From positions 15,536,518-15,600,517 of the forward strand of contig OZ038480.1 in assembly GCA_964036315.1 (NCBI GenBank): a stretch of 64,000 nt of DNA, given 5' to 3'. Below the pieces are notes generated by a model, which saw only the letters and a program-made list of their open reading frames with translations, had not been told where the DNA came from and ran no database searches. The stretch's first letter is position 1, and every line of letters starts with the position of its first letter. Position numbers and translations under genes: made by a program. Shown here in pieces: positions 11,170 to 22,341 of this stretch. This DNA is from Acanthosepion esculentum. Its lineage: Eukaryota > Mollusca > Cephalopoda > Sepiida > Sepiidae.

Positions 11170-14045
11170 TTTTACCTAGGCTTAAAATCCAATGTTTGAC
11201 ATGATGGAGTTTTATAGCAGACACAGAAAGGTAAATACAGAATCTCCTACAAAAGGTAATAAAGGAAAGTGAGAAGAAAGGACTAAGCATCAATGGTAAG
11301 ACAGAATGTATGGCTGTCAGCAAAAAGAAGACGCCAAGTAAAGGAAAGTGAGAAGAAAGGACTAAACATCAATGGTAAGACAGAATGTATGGCTGTCAGC
11401 AAAAAAGAAGAGGCCAAGTAAAGGAAAGCGAGAAGAAAGGACTAAACATCAATGGTAAGACAGAATGTATGGCTGTCAGCAAAAAGAAGACGCCAAGTAA
11501 AGGAAAGTGAGAAGAAAGGACTAAACATCAATGGTAAGACAGAATGTATGGCTGTCAGCAAAAAGAAGACGCCAAGTAAAGGAAAGTGAGAAGAAAAGAG
11601 TAAACATCAATGGTAAGACAGAATGTATGGCTGTCAGCAAAAAGAAGAGGCCAAGTAAAGGAAAGTGAGAAGAAAGGACTAAACATCAATGGTAAGACAG
11701 AATGTATGGCTGTCAGCAAAAAGAAGACGCCAAGTAAAGGAAAGTGAGAAGAAAGGACTAAACATCAATGTTAAGACAGAATGTATGGCTGTCAGCAAAA
11801 AGAAGAGGCCAAGTAAAGGAAAGTGAGAAGAAAGGACTAAACATCAATGGTAAGACAGAATGTATGGCTGTCAGCAAAAAAAAGACGCCAAGTAAAGGAA
11901 AGCGAGAAGAAAGGACTAAACATCAATGGTAAGACAGAATGTATGGCTGTCAGCAAAAAGAAGAGGCCAAGTAAAGGAAAGTGAGAAGAAAGGACTAAAC
12001 ATCAATGGTAAGACAGAATGTATGGCTGTCAGCAAAAAAGAAGAGGCCAAGTAAAGGAAAGCGAGAAGAAAGGACTAAACATCAATGGTAAGACAGAATG
12101 TATGGCTGTCAGCAAAAAGAAGACGCCAAGTAAAGGAAAGTGAGAAGAAAGGACTAAACATCAATGGTAAGACAGAATGTATGGCTGTCAGCAAAAAGAA
12201 GAGGCCAAGTAAAGGAAAGTGAGAAGAAAGGACTAAACATCAATGGTAAGACAGAATTTATGGCTGTCAGCAAAAAAGAAGACGCCAAGTAAAGGAAAGT
12301 GAGAAGAAAGGACTAAACATCAATGGTAAGACAGAATGTATGGCTGTCAGCAAAAAAGAAGACGCCAAGTAAAGGAAAGCGAGAAGAAAGGACTAAACAT
12401 CAATGGTAAGACAGAATGTATGGCTGTCAGCAAAAAGAAGAGGCCAAGTAAAGGAAAGTGAGAAGAAAGGACTAAACATCAATGGTAAGACAGAATGTAT
12501 GGCTGTCAGCAAAAAGAAGACGCCAAGTAAAGGAAAGTGAGAAGAAAGGACTAAACATCAATGGTAAGACAGAATGTATGGCTGTCAGCAAAAAGAAGAC
12601 GCCAAGTAAAGGAAAGTGAGAAGAAAGGACTAAACATCAATGGTAAGACAGAATGTATGGCTGTCAGCAAAAAGAAGACGCCAAGTAAAGGAAAGTGAGA
12701 AGAAAGGACTAAACATCAATGGTAAGACAGAATGTATGGCTGTCAGCAAAAAGAAGAGGCCAAGTAAAGGAAAGTGAGAAGAAAGGACTAAACATCAATG
12801 GTAAGACAGAATTTATGGCTGTCAGCAAAAAAGAAGAGGCCAAGTAAAGGAAAGTGAGAAGAAAGGACTAAACATCAATGGTAAGACAGAATGTATGGCT
12901 GTCAGCAAAAAGAAGACGCCAAGTAAAGGAAAGTGAGAAGAAAGGACTAAACATCAATGGTAAGACAGAATGTATGGCTGTCAGCAAAAAGAAGAGGCCA
13001 AGTAAAGGAAAGTGAGAAGAAAGGACTAAACATCAATGGTAAGACAGAATGTATGGCTGTCAGCAAAAAAGAAGAGGCCAAGTAAAGGAAAGTGAGAAGA
13101 AAGGACTAAACATCAATGGTAAGACAGAATGTATGGCTGTCAGCAAAAAGAAGACGCCAAGTAAAGGAAAGTGAGAAGAAAGGACTAAACATCAATGGTA
13201 AGACAGAATGTATGGCTGTCAGCAAAAAGAAGAGGCCAAGTAAAGGATAGTGAGAAGAAAGGACTAAACATCAATGGTAAGACAGAATGTATGGCTGTCA
13301 GCAAAAAGAAGACGCCAAGTAAAGGAAAGTGAGAAGAAAGGACTAAACATCAATGGTAAGACAGAATGTATGGCTGTCAGCAAAAAGAAGAGGCCAAGTA
13401 AAGGATAGTGAGAAGAAAGGACTAAACATCAATTGTAAAAAAACTGATTGCCAAATTATGAAGAACCATGATACAACACATAAAAGAAGAATGATTTATA
13501 CTTATCTTCTGAATGTCTGTGAATTCCTACAATTCGATTGCACTGACAATTTTTGGGGGTATACGTTGTTTCATATTTGGTATCAAAATATCAAATTCAC
13601 AAGACCAGTTGTGGTTAATTCCTTTCAGAGGCGCCATTCCATTAAACTTAATTAAGATGAATCGATTTTTCTGTAGACTTTGTTTCACTTTGACAGCCTC
13701 CTCCATTAGACTTATTTAGATGGAAGAATGCTTAAAGACCAAAACGAAAGGGAGATAACCCAAATTTAACCAAACATTCCAAACTGACATCAGAAAGAGA
13801 CAGCTGAAATTTCTACAGCACATAATGAGAAAAGAAGGCTTAGAAAATTTAACACTGTCAGGGCATATTAAAGGCAAGAGAGAGGAAAGGAGCACATAAC
13901 CTACTTAATGAACTTATGTAAATGGTTGGCAGAACAGGGATTAGAAGAGATAGGGATAAGACAAAATTTACTAAGATCTACAAAGAAGAGGAAATTATGG
14001 AGAGCCATAATCACCAATCTCCTAAAGGAACACAGCACATAAAAG
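11170..14045 (+). pseudogene. LINE RT relic interrupted by a minisatellite
   Basis: Left flank (11200-11260) translates in broken frames to an RT piece resembling ADDTVLIAD..LQNLLQKV. The array at 11261-13438 encodes repeats of ESEKKGLNINGKTECMAVSK, a segment normally found once after the RT active site of RTE/I-like LINEs. After the array the single original copy continues (INCKKTDC). At 13765-14045 the C-terminal end of the same protein follows: RQLKFLQHIMRKEGLENLTL, GHIKGKRER, LCKWLAEQGL and KLWRAI. The stretch 13470-13760 does not fit the protein and may be an insertion. Confidence 0.8.
11261..13438 (+). repeat. 79-bp minisatellite, about 27 copies, derived from an RT coding segment
   Basis: Units start AAAGGAAAGTGAGAAGAAAG and end AAGAAGACGCCAAGT. 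The period is 79 bp, or 80 where an extra A lengthens the A-run. Copies differ by a few recurrent variants (GTGAG/GCGAG, GACGCC/GAGGCC, TGTATGG/TTTATGG) that recur in several units, suggesting unequal exchange. Because 79 is not a multiple of three, each unit shifts frame, so the array cannot encode a repeat protein. Confidence 0.97.
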
Positions 14046-14147
14046 AATAACACGTCTCATCTGTGAATTAAGGATTCTGCTATATGCGCATTAATGCGTT
14101 TTGTACAAATTTTGGTCTTTAAATCATTACAAATGGACAAACAATTT

Positions 14148-14545
14148 TTTTTAATCATTACACCCCAAGCAAGACAATAAAGTCACTAAGATGCAAAGGG
14201 TTTCTGAGTGCAAAAGAATATGAAAAAAAAAACATTAAGAGAAAGAGAACAATAAAAGAACAGGAATCAAGAAGATAACGATTGACATTGCATTTAAATT
14301 TTTGAAGATCCATGTCGACTGGAAAACAAGAAGTCAGGAGAGAGTTCCACAAGCAAGAAGTGTGAGAGAAAAAACTATTAGTATGTAACTTATGGTTACA
14401 TCTAGCAATTGCAACTGTAAAATGATGAGACCTAGCTGCCAATCTAGTACTATGCATAAATTTGAGGCACCAAAGAGGAAAGTTGATCAGAACAATTGCT
14501 ATGAAAATATTTATAGAAAAGGCACAGTGAAGCTTCATTTAAGGC
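14148..14545 (-). pseudogene. LINE 3' end, copy c
   Basis: The - strand frame 14158-14538 contains STRLAARSHHFTVAIARCNH, NSFFSHTSCLWNSLLTSCFP and LQKFKCNVNRYLL, the last conserved blocks of the Jockey-like RT, then reads into the 3' UTR, which ends GCATC..AGTGACTTTATTGT..GGGGTGTAATGATT and an A-run. It is 5'-truncated. Same family as 7617-8142 and 62630-62910. Confidence 0.85.
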
Positions 14546-15037
14546 AAAATTTAATAGTTAATTTTGATGTGTTGTATGTTTTGCTGTTATCGACAAGAAG
14601 ATTTGTGGTGTTGAATGTTGCAAGTATGGACAAGAAAAAAATGAAAAAAAAAACTAAAAAAGATTTAATGATACAAATAATGCAGTTATGGACAGGTAAA
14701 GCGATTTGATGTGTTGAATGCTGATGTTATGGACTGGAAGAAATATTTAAGTAAGTTTGATAAAAAAAATTAAATAAAACCAACGTCAGACTATCCTTGA
14801 ATCAATCCTTCTTGGATGTTCACATTACTTAATGGGGAGTACCTATCAACGCTGATCGAAGGAGGAAAAATTACCATCAATACATATTGATGCAAGAAAT
14901 AAACAAAGTACAACTCAAATCATCCATGAATGTAAAATTTATTTTAAAATTTAATATTTTATACCAAATCCTTAGTTCCTGAATAAGGCAATAAATTATT
15001 TAAAAAAAAAGAAAATATAGAGATTTGTTATATTTTC
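14546..15037. other. AT-rich stretch downstream of the TIR gene
   Basis: No coding sequence. On the - strand an AATAAA hexamer lies at about 14945-14950, roughly 90 bases after the TIR stop, and is a possible poly(A) signal for that gene. Confidence 0.4.
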
Positions 15038-15448
15038 TTAACTTGAAACTCGACATTTTAGCTTATTCCAAAAATAAGAACAGGAATAATCAATGCCATA
15101 TATTGTTCTGAGGATGGATGGCTTTTCTACTTTTTCCAAATATATTGGTACAATGTCATTGTTCTTTCTCAAGTGAAACGCAAAGCAAGTTTCCAGCACA
15201 CACACAAACCTTTTGTTTTGCAGGGCTTCTTTTGAGAGAAGAATCAACATGAGGCGGGATGTTCGAAGAGCTATATCCAAATTGTGACTTTTGGTTCCTG
15301 TTTCGGTATCTCTCTCTAGAATAAATCCTTTGAATCTGCCATTAGAAGGATTTTCCAAATACTCAAGAATTTTTTCAGCTTTTTTCCAATCTGAGTCATG
15401 ATAATACAGAAAGAAGTCATAAATTTTATTTGTTGAAGTGTCAACCAT
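15038..15448 (-). CDS. TIR-domain-only protein, 136 aa
   Basis: Encodes one Toll/interleukin-1 receptor domain with almost no flanking sequence. Box 1 is YDFFLYYHDSD (residues 10-20), the BB-loop region is GFILERDTETGTK (41-53), the core strand is LMLILLS (66-72) and box 3 is FWNKL (126-130). C83-V-L-E86 sits where plant and SARM1-type TIRs have the C-x-x-E of the NADase site, but TLR TIRs share that pattern, so enzyme activity is open. There is no signal peptide or membrane segment, so it is cytosolic. The start is supported by an in-frame TGA at 15470-15472 and an A-rich context before ATGG. TIR domains act in Toll/MyD88 signalling by homotypic contact or as NAD+ hydrolases; which applies here is unknown. 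It lies upstream of NRAMP exon 1, antisense to that gene, among repeats. No frame breaks. Confidence 0.8.
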   Translation of the reverse strand: MVDTSTNKIYDFFLYYHDSDWKKAEKILEYLENPSNGRFKGFILERDTETGTKSHNLDIALRTSRLMLILLSKEALQNKRFVCVLETCFAFHLRKNNDIVPIYLEKVEKPSILRTIYGIDYSCSYFWNKLKCRVSS

Positions 15449-15501
15449 TTTTATTTTAGCTGAATCATTTCAAATAAGCCTTATTTATTTCTTGCTCAAA
15501 C
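15449..15501 (-). other. Probable 5' UTR part of the TIR exon, after a splice acceptor
   Basis: On the - strand a pyrimidine-rich tract reading CTATCTCTTTCAG ends at 15502. The sequence from 15501 to the ATG is then a 53-base leader containing an in-frame stop. This suggests a non-coding exon further upstream (higher coordinates) that I cannot locate. Confidence 0.5.
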
Positions 15502-17246
15502 CTGAAAGAGATAGAATTTAAAGTTTAAAAGCTTTAACTGTTAATGAACTTGATTAGTCAAGGGAGATAACTCGTATAACTCAAGTTAATTCCCTTGAAC
15601 TATAAAAGGCAATTTTTATAAAGATATCGTGTCTACTTTTTAAATAGACTTGTCTACTCGTAAAAAAATAAGGGAAAACATTCCTTTTAAATAAAGAACA
15701 ATTGGATATATACATTTTTTAATTAAAGTAAAAATATTTTCATATTTTAATAAATTATGCATCTATTTATTCTTCATTTAAGGTAAATAATTATTAATCT
15801 AAAAAAAAATACTAACAGTTTTTTAAAAAAAGTGAAAAATATTCCGATTAATCGTCCCATGACTAATAAACCATAATAACGCTTACCAATTAGTATGCGC
15901 GAAACGTTTAGATTCCAGAAATTCGGCGATTTTGAATTGAGCGTTGTCATCATGATTAAGAAATTGAATGTCTTTATGAAACAAAATAAAATTAAATGGC
16001 TTCTAGGTATTATCTCTTCGCGGCACACCAGTAATCATTCCGCGGCACACTAATGTGCCGCGGCACAGTGGCTGGGAACCACTGATCTAAAGTGTAAATT
16101 GATAAAACAAAAACATCAATATTCTTCAATTCTGACAAGTATTGTAGCCTAAGGAAGGTCTAGAAAAAAAAAAGAATGATAGTATACAAAAAATTATTTT
16201 CAAAAAACTTTTCTCTATGTTTTTACAAGTTGACCAGTCTGTTATGGTTTAGCTAGAATGATGATGATGATATTTATTCATAATTCTAAAAATAACCTTA
16301 ACATCAGTGATGATAGAAAAGGAGGATATTTCATCATCCTACCCTCATCATTATAAAAATGACCCTTCCACCATAGCAGAATAGAGTAGTGTAGACTAGG
16401 GTACCCTATAGCAGTAGTACCAGTAGACAAGTAGTAGTACAGAAACTCATGTCTTTGCCAGCACTCCGTGAAGATTGAAAAAAGATAATGTCAAATGCCA
16501 TCCTCACAAATGAAATTTTCAGAACCAAACCAAGAAAGCACTGACTTTTAAACAACGGCACACTGACAACATTTTACACACACCATACTAATATTCTGTA
16601 ATTCACATCACAAAAAGAAAATACAAATTCTTGCTATGCTATTTATGTCAACATGTGTCTCAAGTTTTTATTGTTTATATTATTGTTCTACATTTTAATT
16701 CATTTCATTTTCAATATAAAAAAACGAGAAAAGGATTCCACCTACACTACAAATACATATAGCAACAGGGTAATTACTTTAACAACACTAAAATAATATT
16801 ACTACTACACCAACCCTAACTTACCTACCCAAGTCTATTTAATTTAACTAGTGACAAGATATTTGACATTTTTTTGGATTTAAGATGGACTGAATCTACG
16901 TGGCAAACATTTTGCAAAAGTATAATAATGGATTATTATACCCAGGAAAGGAAATGTGTCATTTTTGGAAATACAGTATCAGTTTTTTTTTTTTATGTAA
17001 GTTATGGTTTTCATAATAAAATTGGTATTAATATTGGTAAGAATTTTCAGAATATATGTATTAAATAAAAATAGATACCTCCATAAAATCACTAACTAGT
17101 CAGCATACCATAATGAAAACATGCCCCAAACATAATGAAAACATAGTTTTATATTTATGTTATTATTAAGAAGAAAGATCAAAGTATTTTTTGAATATTT
17201 CATGAAATTTTTTACTCCTTTTTAGAACATTCGAAATTTTCATTAA
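15502..17246. other. AT-rich stretch with a stem-loop and a hAT-like terminus
   Basis: At 15556-15598 CAAGGGAGATAACT and AGTTAATTCCCTTG form an imperfect inverted repeat. At about 16015-16083 the sequence has GCGGCACA repeats and ends, in reverse complement, with CAGTGGTTCCCAGCCACTG, which looks like a hAT-superfamily terminal repeat. Its partner end was not found. Elsewhere I see no gene. A 64-codon frame at 16874 has no recognisable features. Confidence 0.45.
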
Positions 17247-17331
17247 AAAACTTGTTTTTCTTGCATCAGCAGATGCACTAAATTTTAGGCTAAAAGTTAG
17301 TACATCCGCTGATGCAAGAAAAACAAGTTTT
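17247..17331. repeat. Fold-back hairpin, 34-bp arms
   Basis: Left arm 17247-17280 and right arm 17298-17331 are reverse complements with two mismatches, separated by a 17-base loop. Arms contain CTTGTTTTTCTTGCATCAGC. It may be a remnant fold-back element or a hairpin RNA. Confidence 0.85.
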
Positions 17332-19229
17332 AGTATAGCAAATTTTAGCCTTTTTCTGGTGACAGACACATTAATTTGGAAATTCTTGTAAAAATTAAAT
17401 GATTGTCAAATTTTAATGAAATTTTCAGGACTTATTCACAAATGAATTAGATTATGTTTGAAATTTTTTTTATTAGAAAATCTTGATAAAAATATATATT
17501 TATTTTTTTTACCGCCTTACATAATTTAATGAAAATGTGAGAAATTCAAATCCTCAATTTTTTTTTTTTTTAAATCGGGCCATCTTACTGAAAATCTGTT
17601 CTGAATGGAAAAATAAAAAATGCAATAAAACTAAGACATTATTTAATTAGAGAAGCTTTTAATTGCTTTTATGAATAAAATATATCGAAAATAATATTGT
17701 CTAAAGAAAATAATTTTTTGATGAAAAATGAATTTTAACTGGATTTGTTTTCATTTTTTTACAATTTTAAATTGAATAATTTATATTTGATAAAGTTTTT
17801 AAATCTTTTAAAATTCAGTTTCAATGGAGAAACTATTAAGAAATATTGTTATTACATACGTATAACTATATTTTCTAATCATATATTGTAAAGCTTATTA
17901 CAATCTGACGGCCCCAAATATTTTTAAAAGAACTTTGATTTGGAATTTCTAAGTATGGATGTTCAAACCTAACATTATCATTAAAAGGTCACATGTTTTA
18001 AGGGTTGTCTCCTCTTATGGAAAAAAAAAACCCTCATATAAACTTTATCATCTGCTCCACCATACTTAATTATGAACATGTTCGGTGGTTGTTTGGCTGT
18101 CAGTAAATCAATTAACATGTCAGAAAAACAAGACCCTGCAGTTAAGAAATGCTTCCATACAACATTTTATGCTATAAGTTAGTAATTAAGATTAATTTAA
18201 TTTTAAATTTGCTAATTTTCCTAAAATAACATTTCAGCAATATATATTTTATTTTTGCAAGATTTTTAAAACCAAGAATTAACTTTTGTTTACAAATGTA
18301 CCAAAACAGCCAATTTTATCGATTTTACTAAAAAAAACAAAAAAAAAAAAACAATTCCGATCAATATAATTTCTGTTTGAAATACACTGGAGTATTTCGC
18401 TTACTGGAAATAGTAAATTTTAAATCCTTTTGCTTTCAATTAAAGCTAAACTGAAAGCTTCAAGAAAGCTTTTTCATTTTTAAAAATTCATCTTAAACCT
18501 TGCATATGCCAAATTAGTGGAGGTACTTGAATAAAAATATAACACATAAATTTCCACTTAACATCTTTGTTAGAAATGTTTACAATAACTTATTAGGTAA
18601 GTTTAGATTTTATTATGCAACTTGAGTTAGGTTCCACGCATAACATCTGTAATAAAAAAAAGAAAATGAAAAGTAAGGAATGCCAGAAAATAAAATAATT
18701 TGACCAATCAAAAAAATTGACACAAAGAAGCATTTTAATGTTAACTGAAACCAAATTTCCTGCCTCAATCTCTGAGCCTATTCAAAAGGATATAAAACCT
18801 GACACCTCAGGGATACTGGCAGAGGTGATCAGAAGGATGGCAGAAGAGTATGAAACAAAAGAACACTACTTTTGATATTACTACTACCCCTATCTTAGTC
18901 TGTCTTTAAAATTACCACTAACAGACATTTCTCCAGGCTGCTACCAATATCTGCCTTATTAACAAACTTTTTGCTACACCAAATACCAAAGGACTCACTC
19001 ATCACTATAAAGGAAATAAATAAAAAATATTTTTTTAAACACTTCAGTCAGTTCATTTCATTCCCAAAGTTTCTGATAAAATAATTATCCTACCAACTGG
19101 CAACATTCTGATGTGAACACATATGCCACAACACCAAATATAAATAGATAGAACAGCTTCCATAATTTTTAGATATTTAATCCAATAGAAAATTTGGGCA
19201 ATGTTTAATTATCATACCTAAAAAAAAAA
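17332..19229. other. AT-rich stretch with inverted copy of repeat R3
   Basis: The segment about 18150-18500 is the reverse-complement relative of 6425-6790 (shared CTATTTCCAGTAAG and GCTTTAATTGAAAGC when read on the - strand). The rest is non-coding AT-rich DNA with no feature I can support. Confidence 0.5.
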
Positions 19230-20780
19230 ACAGTGTCAAAAGGAGGGTTATTCCCATGACACCGTTATTGGTGTATACACCTTTAACTCTCTCAGCAATG
19301 TTTATTGTTTTAAAAAGTGATGATTAGAATTTTAATAAACCCTAAACATATGAAAGTGGTTTGGTTTGGTTTATGGCATATCAACCTCAATGGGTTATTT
19401 GATGCCGACAACATTTTTAGGATAGATTCGTATGAATAGAATATGTATTCTTTGGTTAAGATTGGTTTGGTTTATTTTGTTTTACGGCATATCAACCTCA
19501 ATGGGTTATTTAATGCCGACAACATTTTTAGGATAATTTCGTATGAATAGAATATGTATTCTTTGCTTTAGATTGGTTTGGTTTATTTTGTTTTACGGCA
19601 TATCAACCTCAATGGGTTATTTAATGCTGACAACATTTTTAGAATAAATTCGTATGAATAGAATATGTATTCTTTGCTTTAGATTGGTTTGGTTTATTTT
19701 GTTTTACGGCATATCAACCTCAATGGGTTATTTAATGCCGAAAACATTTTTAGAATAGATTCGTATGAATAGAATATGTATTCTTTGCTTTAGATTGATT
19801 TGGTTTATTTTGTTTTATGGCATATCAACATCAATGGGTTATTTAATGCTGACAACATTTTTTATTGCTGGTAATATTTTGTTTTTTCAAATCTGTTTCT
19901 GGTAATATTTTTCCTTCAAAATTGTATTGCTGGTAATAATGTTTCAAAAAAAGTATTGCTGGTAATAGTTAACTATTTGCCCATAGCTGGGACCCTAACA
20001 GGTACTACCACCCTGGGTCAGGGTGGACCTGGGAACACCAGCAATTAAGAGGTGGTTCCACACTCCTCAAAACCTCCTGATCTGAGGCCTTACTGCTGGA
20101 TGTAGTTTAACATCTTACTCAGGACTACATATGAAAGTGGAATGATTTATATATTTTCTTTATTCTTTTATTAAATTTTATATTTACAAGATTATAAAAT
20201 TATTTGAACCAAATATAATGAAATATTTATTTATCATATAAAGTAATAAATATAAAAAGAATTTTTTTATTCATAAATTTATAAAAATCTCTGAACAAGA
20301 AAATTTGAATAAACACATAATGATGAGTAACTTTAATTATAAATTTTGAAAAGATCCATTTTTTTGGCATTTCTTTTCATTTGTTCTCACCACATAAATT
20401 CACTAAAATAGGTTAAGAGCATCTCTTCCTCTTAACCAAACATTCTTTTAATTTTAGATTTTAGGTGAGACCACAAGCACTCAATATTTTGAGTGTATAG
20501 TGACCTAATCATTGGATGGACAAAGTTTTCCTGATGTAAAACTACAGAATCTCTGTAAATTTTACTGAGTCTTACCTTACAAAAGCTTGTTTTCATAGTT
20601 ATTTATAAAATGGTAAATTATAAATATTACATTACATATTTTGTCAATTTTTTATAAATTTTTGAATAAAGATTTCTTCTCAAATTTATTTCTTTATAAA
20701 ATGGTAAATAATAAATCTTTATAAAAAGATAAATATTGCATTGTACTTGGTTCACATATTTTTATAATTGTAATGATATA
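19230..20780 (+). repeat. AT-rich dispersed repeat R4, copy 1, split by an R2 insertion
   Basis: Flanks 19230-19358 and 20127-20780 match the uninterrupted stretch 42885-43440: CAGTGTCAAAAG, GATGATTAGAATTTTAATAA, ACATATGAAAGTG, then AAATGGTAAAT, AAATATTGCATTGTACTTGG and CACATATTTTATAAT. The class is unknown and no coding capacity was seen. Confidence 0.75.
19346..20139 (-). mobile_element. Retroposon R2, copy with 5-unit internal array and 13-bp TSD
   Basis: The element body (19359-20126) is flanked by exact duplicates ACATATGAAAGTG at 19346-19358 and 20127-20139. On the + strand it starts GTTTGGTTTGG, runs through five units of about 111 bp (CATATCAACCTCAATGGGTT at about 19377, 19490, 19601, 19711 and 19822) and ends with the head domain, CTTACTCAGGACT. 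Read on the - strand it is head, array, then an (AAACC)n tail, the layout expected of a retroposon. No protein is encoded. The matching empty site is at about 43006-43018. Confidence 0.9.
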
Positions 20781-22299
20781 TAAATGACTGCCTACTTAGC
20801 ATAACTAAGGAATAGAGACTATATATAAGGAATTCTTTCTAAATTCCTTTTTTCTTTCTAGTCAGATGACAGTTTTTAATGTAATCATCAAAGGTGTCAA
20901 TTATAAAATCTGAAAAAAAAAATTGACATTCCAAATGACTTACCTCCCTTGATTTGTCTTGCTTCATAATTCAATTTTTTTACTATTACTACAAACAATA
21001 ATAAAATATTCTACATTTGTGACCACTATAAGACTTAAAATTTTAAAACTTTACCTAGTCTCATATTCTGCACAATTTTCAGAATAAAGACATTTAAATA
21101 TAATTTATATTTTGAGACAGATACAACTTAAAATCTGTAAAATAAAAATGAATAAAATCCCCCAAACTAAATGGTTATATACACTTACTGTGGTAGGTAA
21201 CCACAGTTTTAACCTCTCTTGTTGGAGATTATCTCCCTTGACAAAAGAAATCTGCTCGTCTAAACCACTTTAGATAGTATGGATTTTTATACTAAACTAT
21301 TTTAAGCTTTTTTCTTTATAAATCAATTAACCCTAAGAAGGTCAATAATGCTACTAAGTCGAAAGAGGCTATTGGGAGTGAAAGAGTGAAAAAAACCTTA
21401 GAAACCCAATCCTAAACAGGAAATGAGACATAAACAAAAGACCATAGAGGACTGTGAAAGCTATACCACTTTCTGTATCTTATTACACTTTCTATATTTT
21501 GATTTAAAAGACTTACATTTGTTGAAAAAAAAGCATCCTAAATGCAGTATACATTATTTCATATCTATTTAACAGCTAAGTTAATGTCCTTGAAAAGCAA
21601 TCACAGATATTTGCATTTCTATTAGAGGATATGTAAGTAGGGAAAATATCCTTTTTTAAACCTCAGTTAGTACTGTGGATTCTTTGGACACACCACAATA
21701 TGTTTTTCCTTAATATTTAGCAAGTGACAAGTCAAATTTTCATGATTAGTCAAGGAGCTTTTCAAATATCTCTGTCAAGTAACTACAAGGAGTTCTGCTT
21801 TTAGTCATAGTTTTTGTGAATTACAAGCGATTTTGTTTACTGAAAATAAAAATAAAACCTATTTTTGCAAATTTGAAACTTACAAATTCATTTGTGGGGG
21901 AAAGACAGAAATAAACATCAAATGACAAAAAATGGTTTCTGAGTTGGAGAATTTACGGTTAATAAATTAATGATTTAAAATTAAATATTTAATATTTTTC
22001 AACCAACAGCTAATGTTCCCGTCAACAATAAAAAACATGCTTCATGATCCCTTTGAAGGGTATATAAGCAAAGTTTCTAGATGGACACAGCAGTAAGAAA
22101 GAAGGGCATCATATGGCAACAGTTCACATGTACAGCTTAAAAGAAATTTCCTTACTCATTCCCCCGTCTTCCTCATGAAGCTACATGGCACTTACACTTT
22201 CTCCTTTGTTTCTTCTTTTTCACACCTACATGTGAAGAAATCACATTTCTTTTCATCTTAACTACAAACAAGAACTGTAAGAACTTTAACACACATACG

Positions 22300-22300
<1 letters not shown>
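20781..22300. other. AT-rich stretch with a short LINE tail
   Basis: Contains a - strand LINE 3'-UTR remnant at about 21325-21460 (reverse complement of CTAAGAAGGTCAATAATGCTACTAAG). It also has TTATCTCCCTTGACAAAAG at 21228-21246, the inverse of the GGGAGATAA segment. Nothing else recognised. Confidence 0.5.

Positions 22301-22302
<2 letters not shown>

Positions 22303-22339
<37 letters not shown>
22303..22339. repeat. (TA)n microsatellite
   Basis: About 37 bases of TA repeat directly abutting the mariner terminus, consistent with insertion at a TA site. Confidence 0.95.

Positions 22340-22341
<2 letters not shown>

Noticed and set aside
11261..13438. CRISPR-like array
   Set aside because: Repeats are contiguous with no unique spacers, and the DNA is animal.
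14392..14709. 105-codon + frame with Lys-rich end
   Set aside because: Antisense to a LINE 3' end; no domain or splice support.
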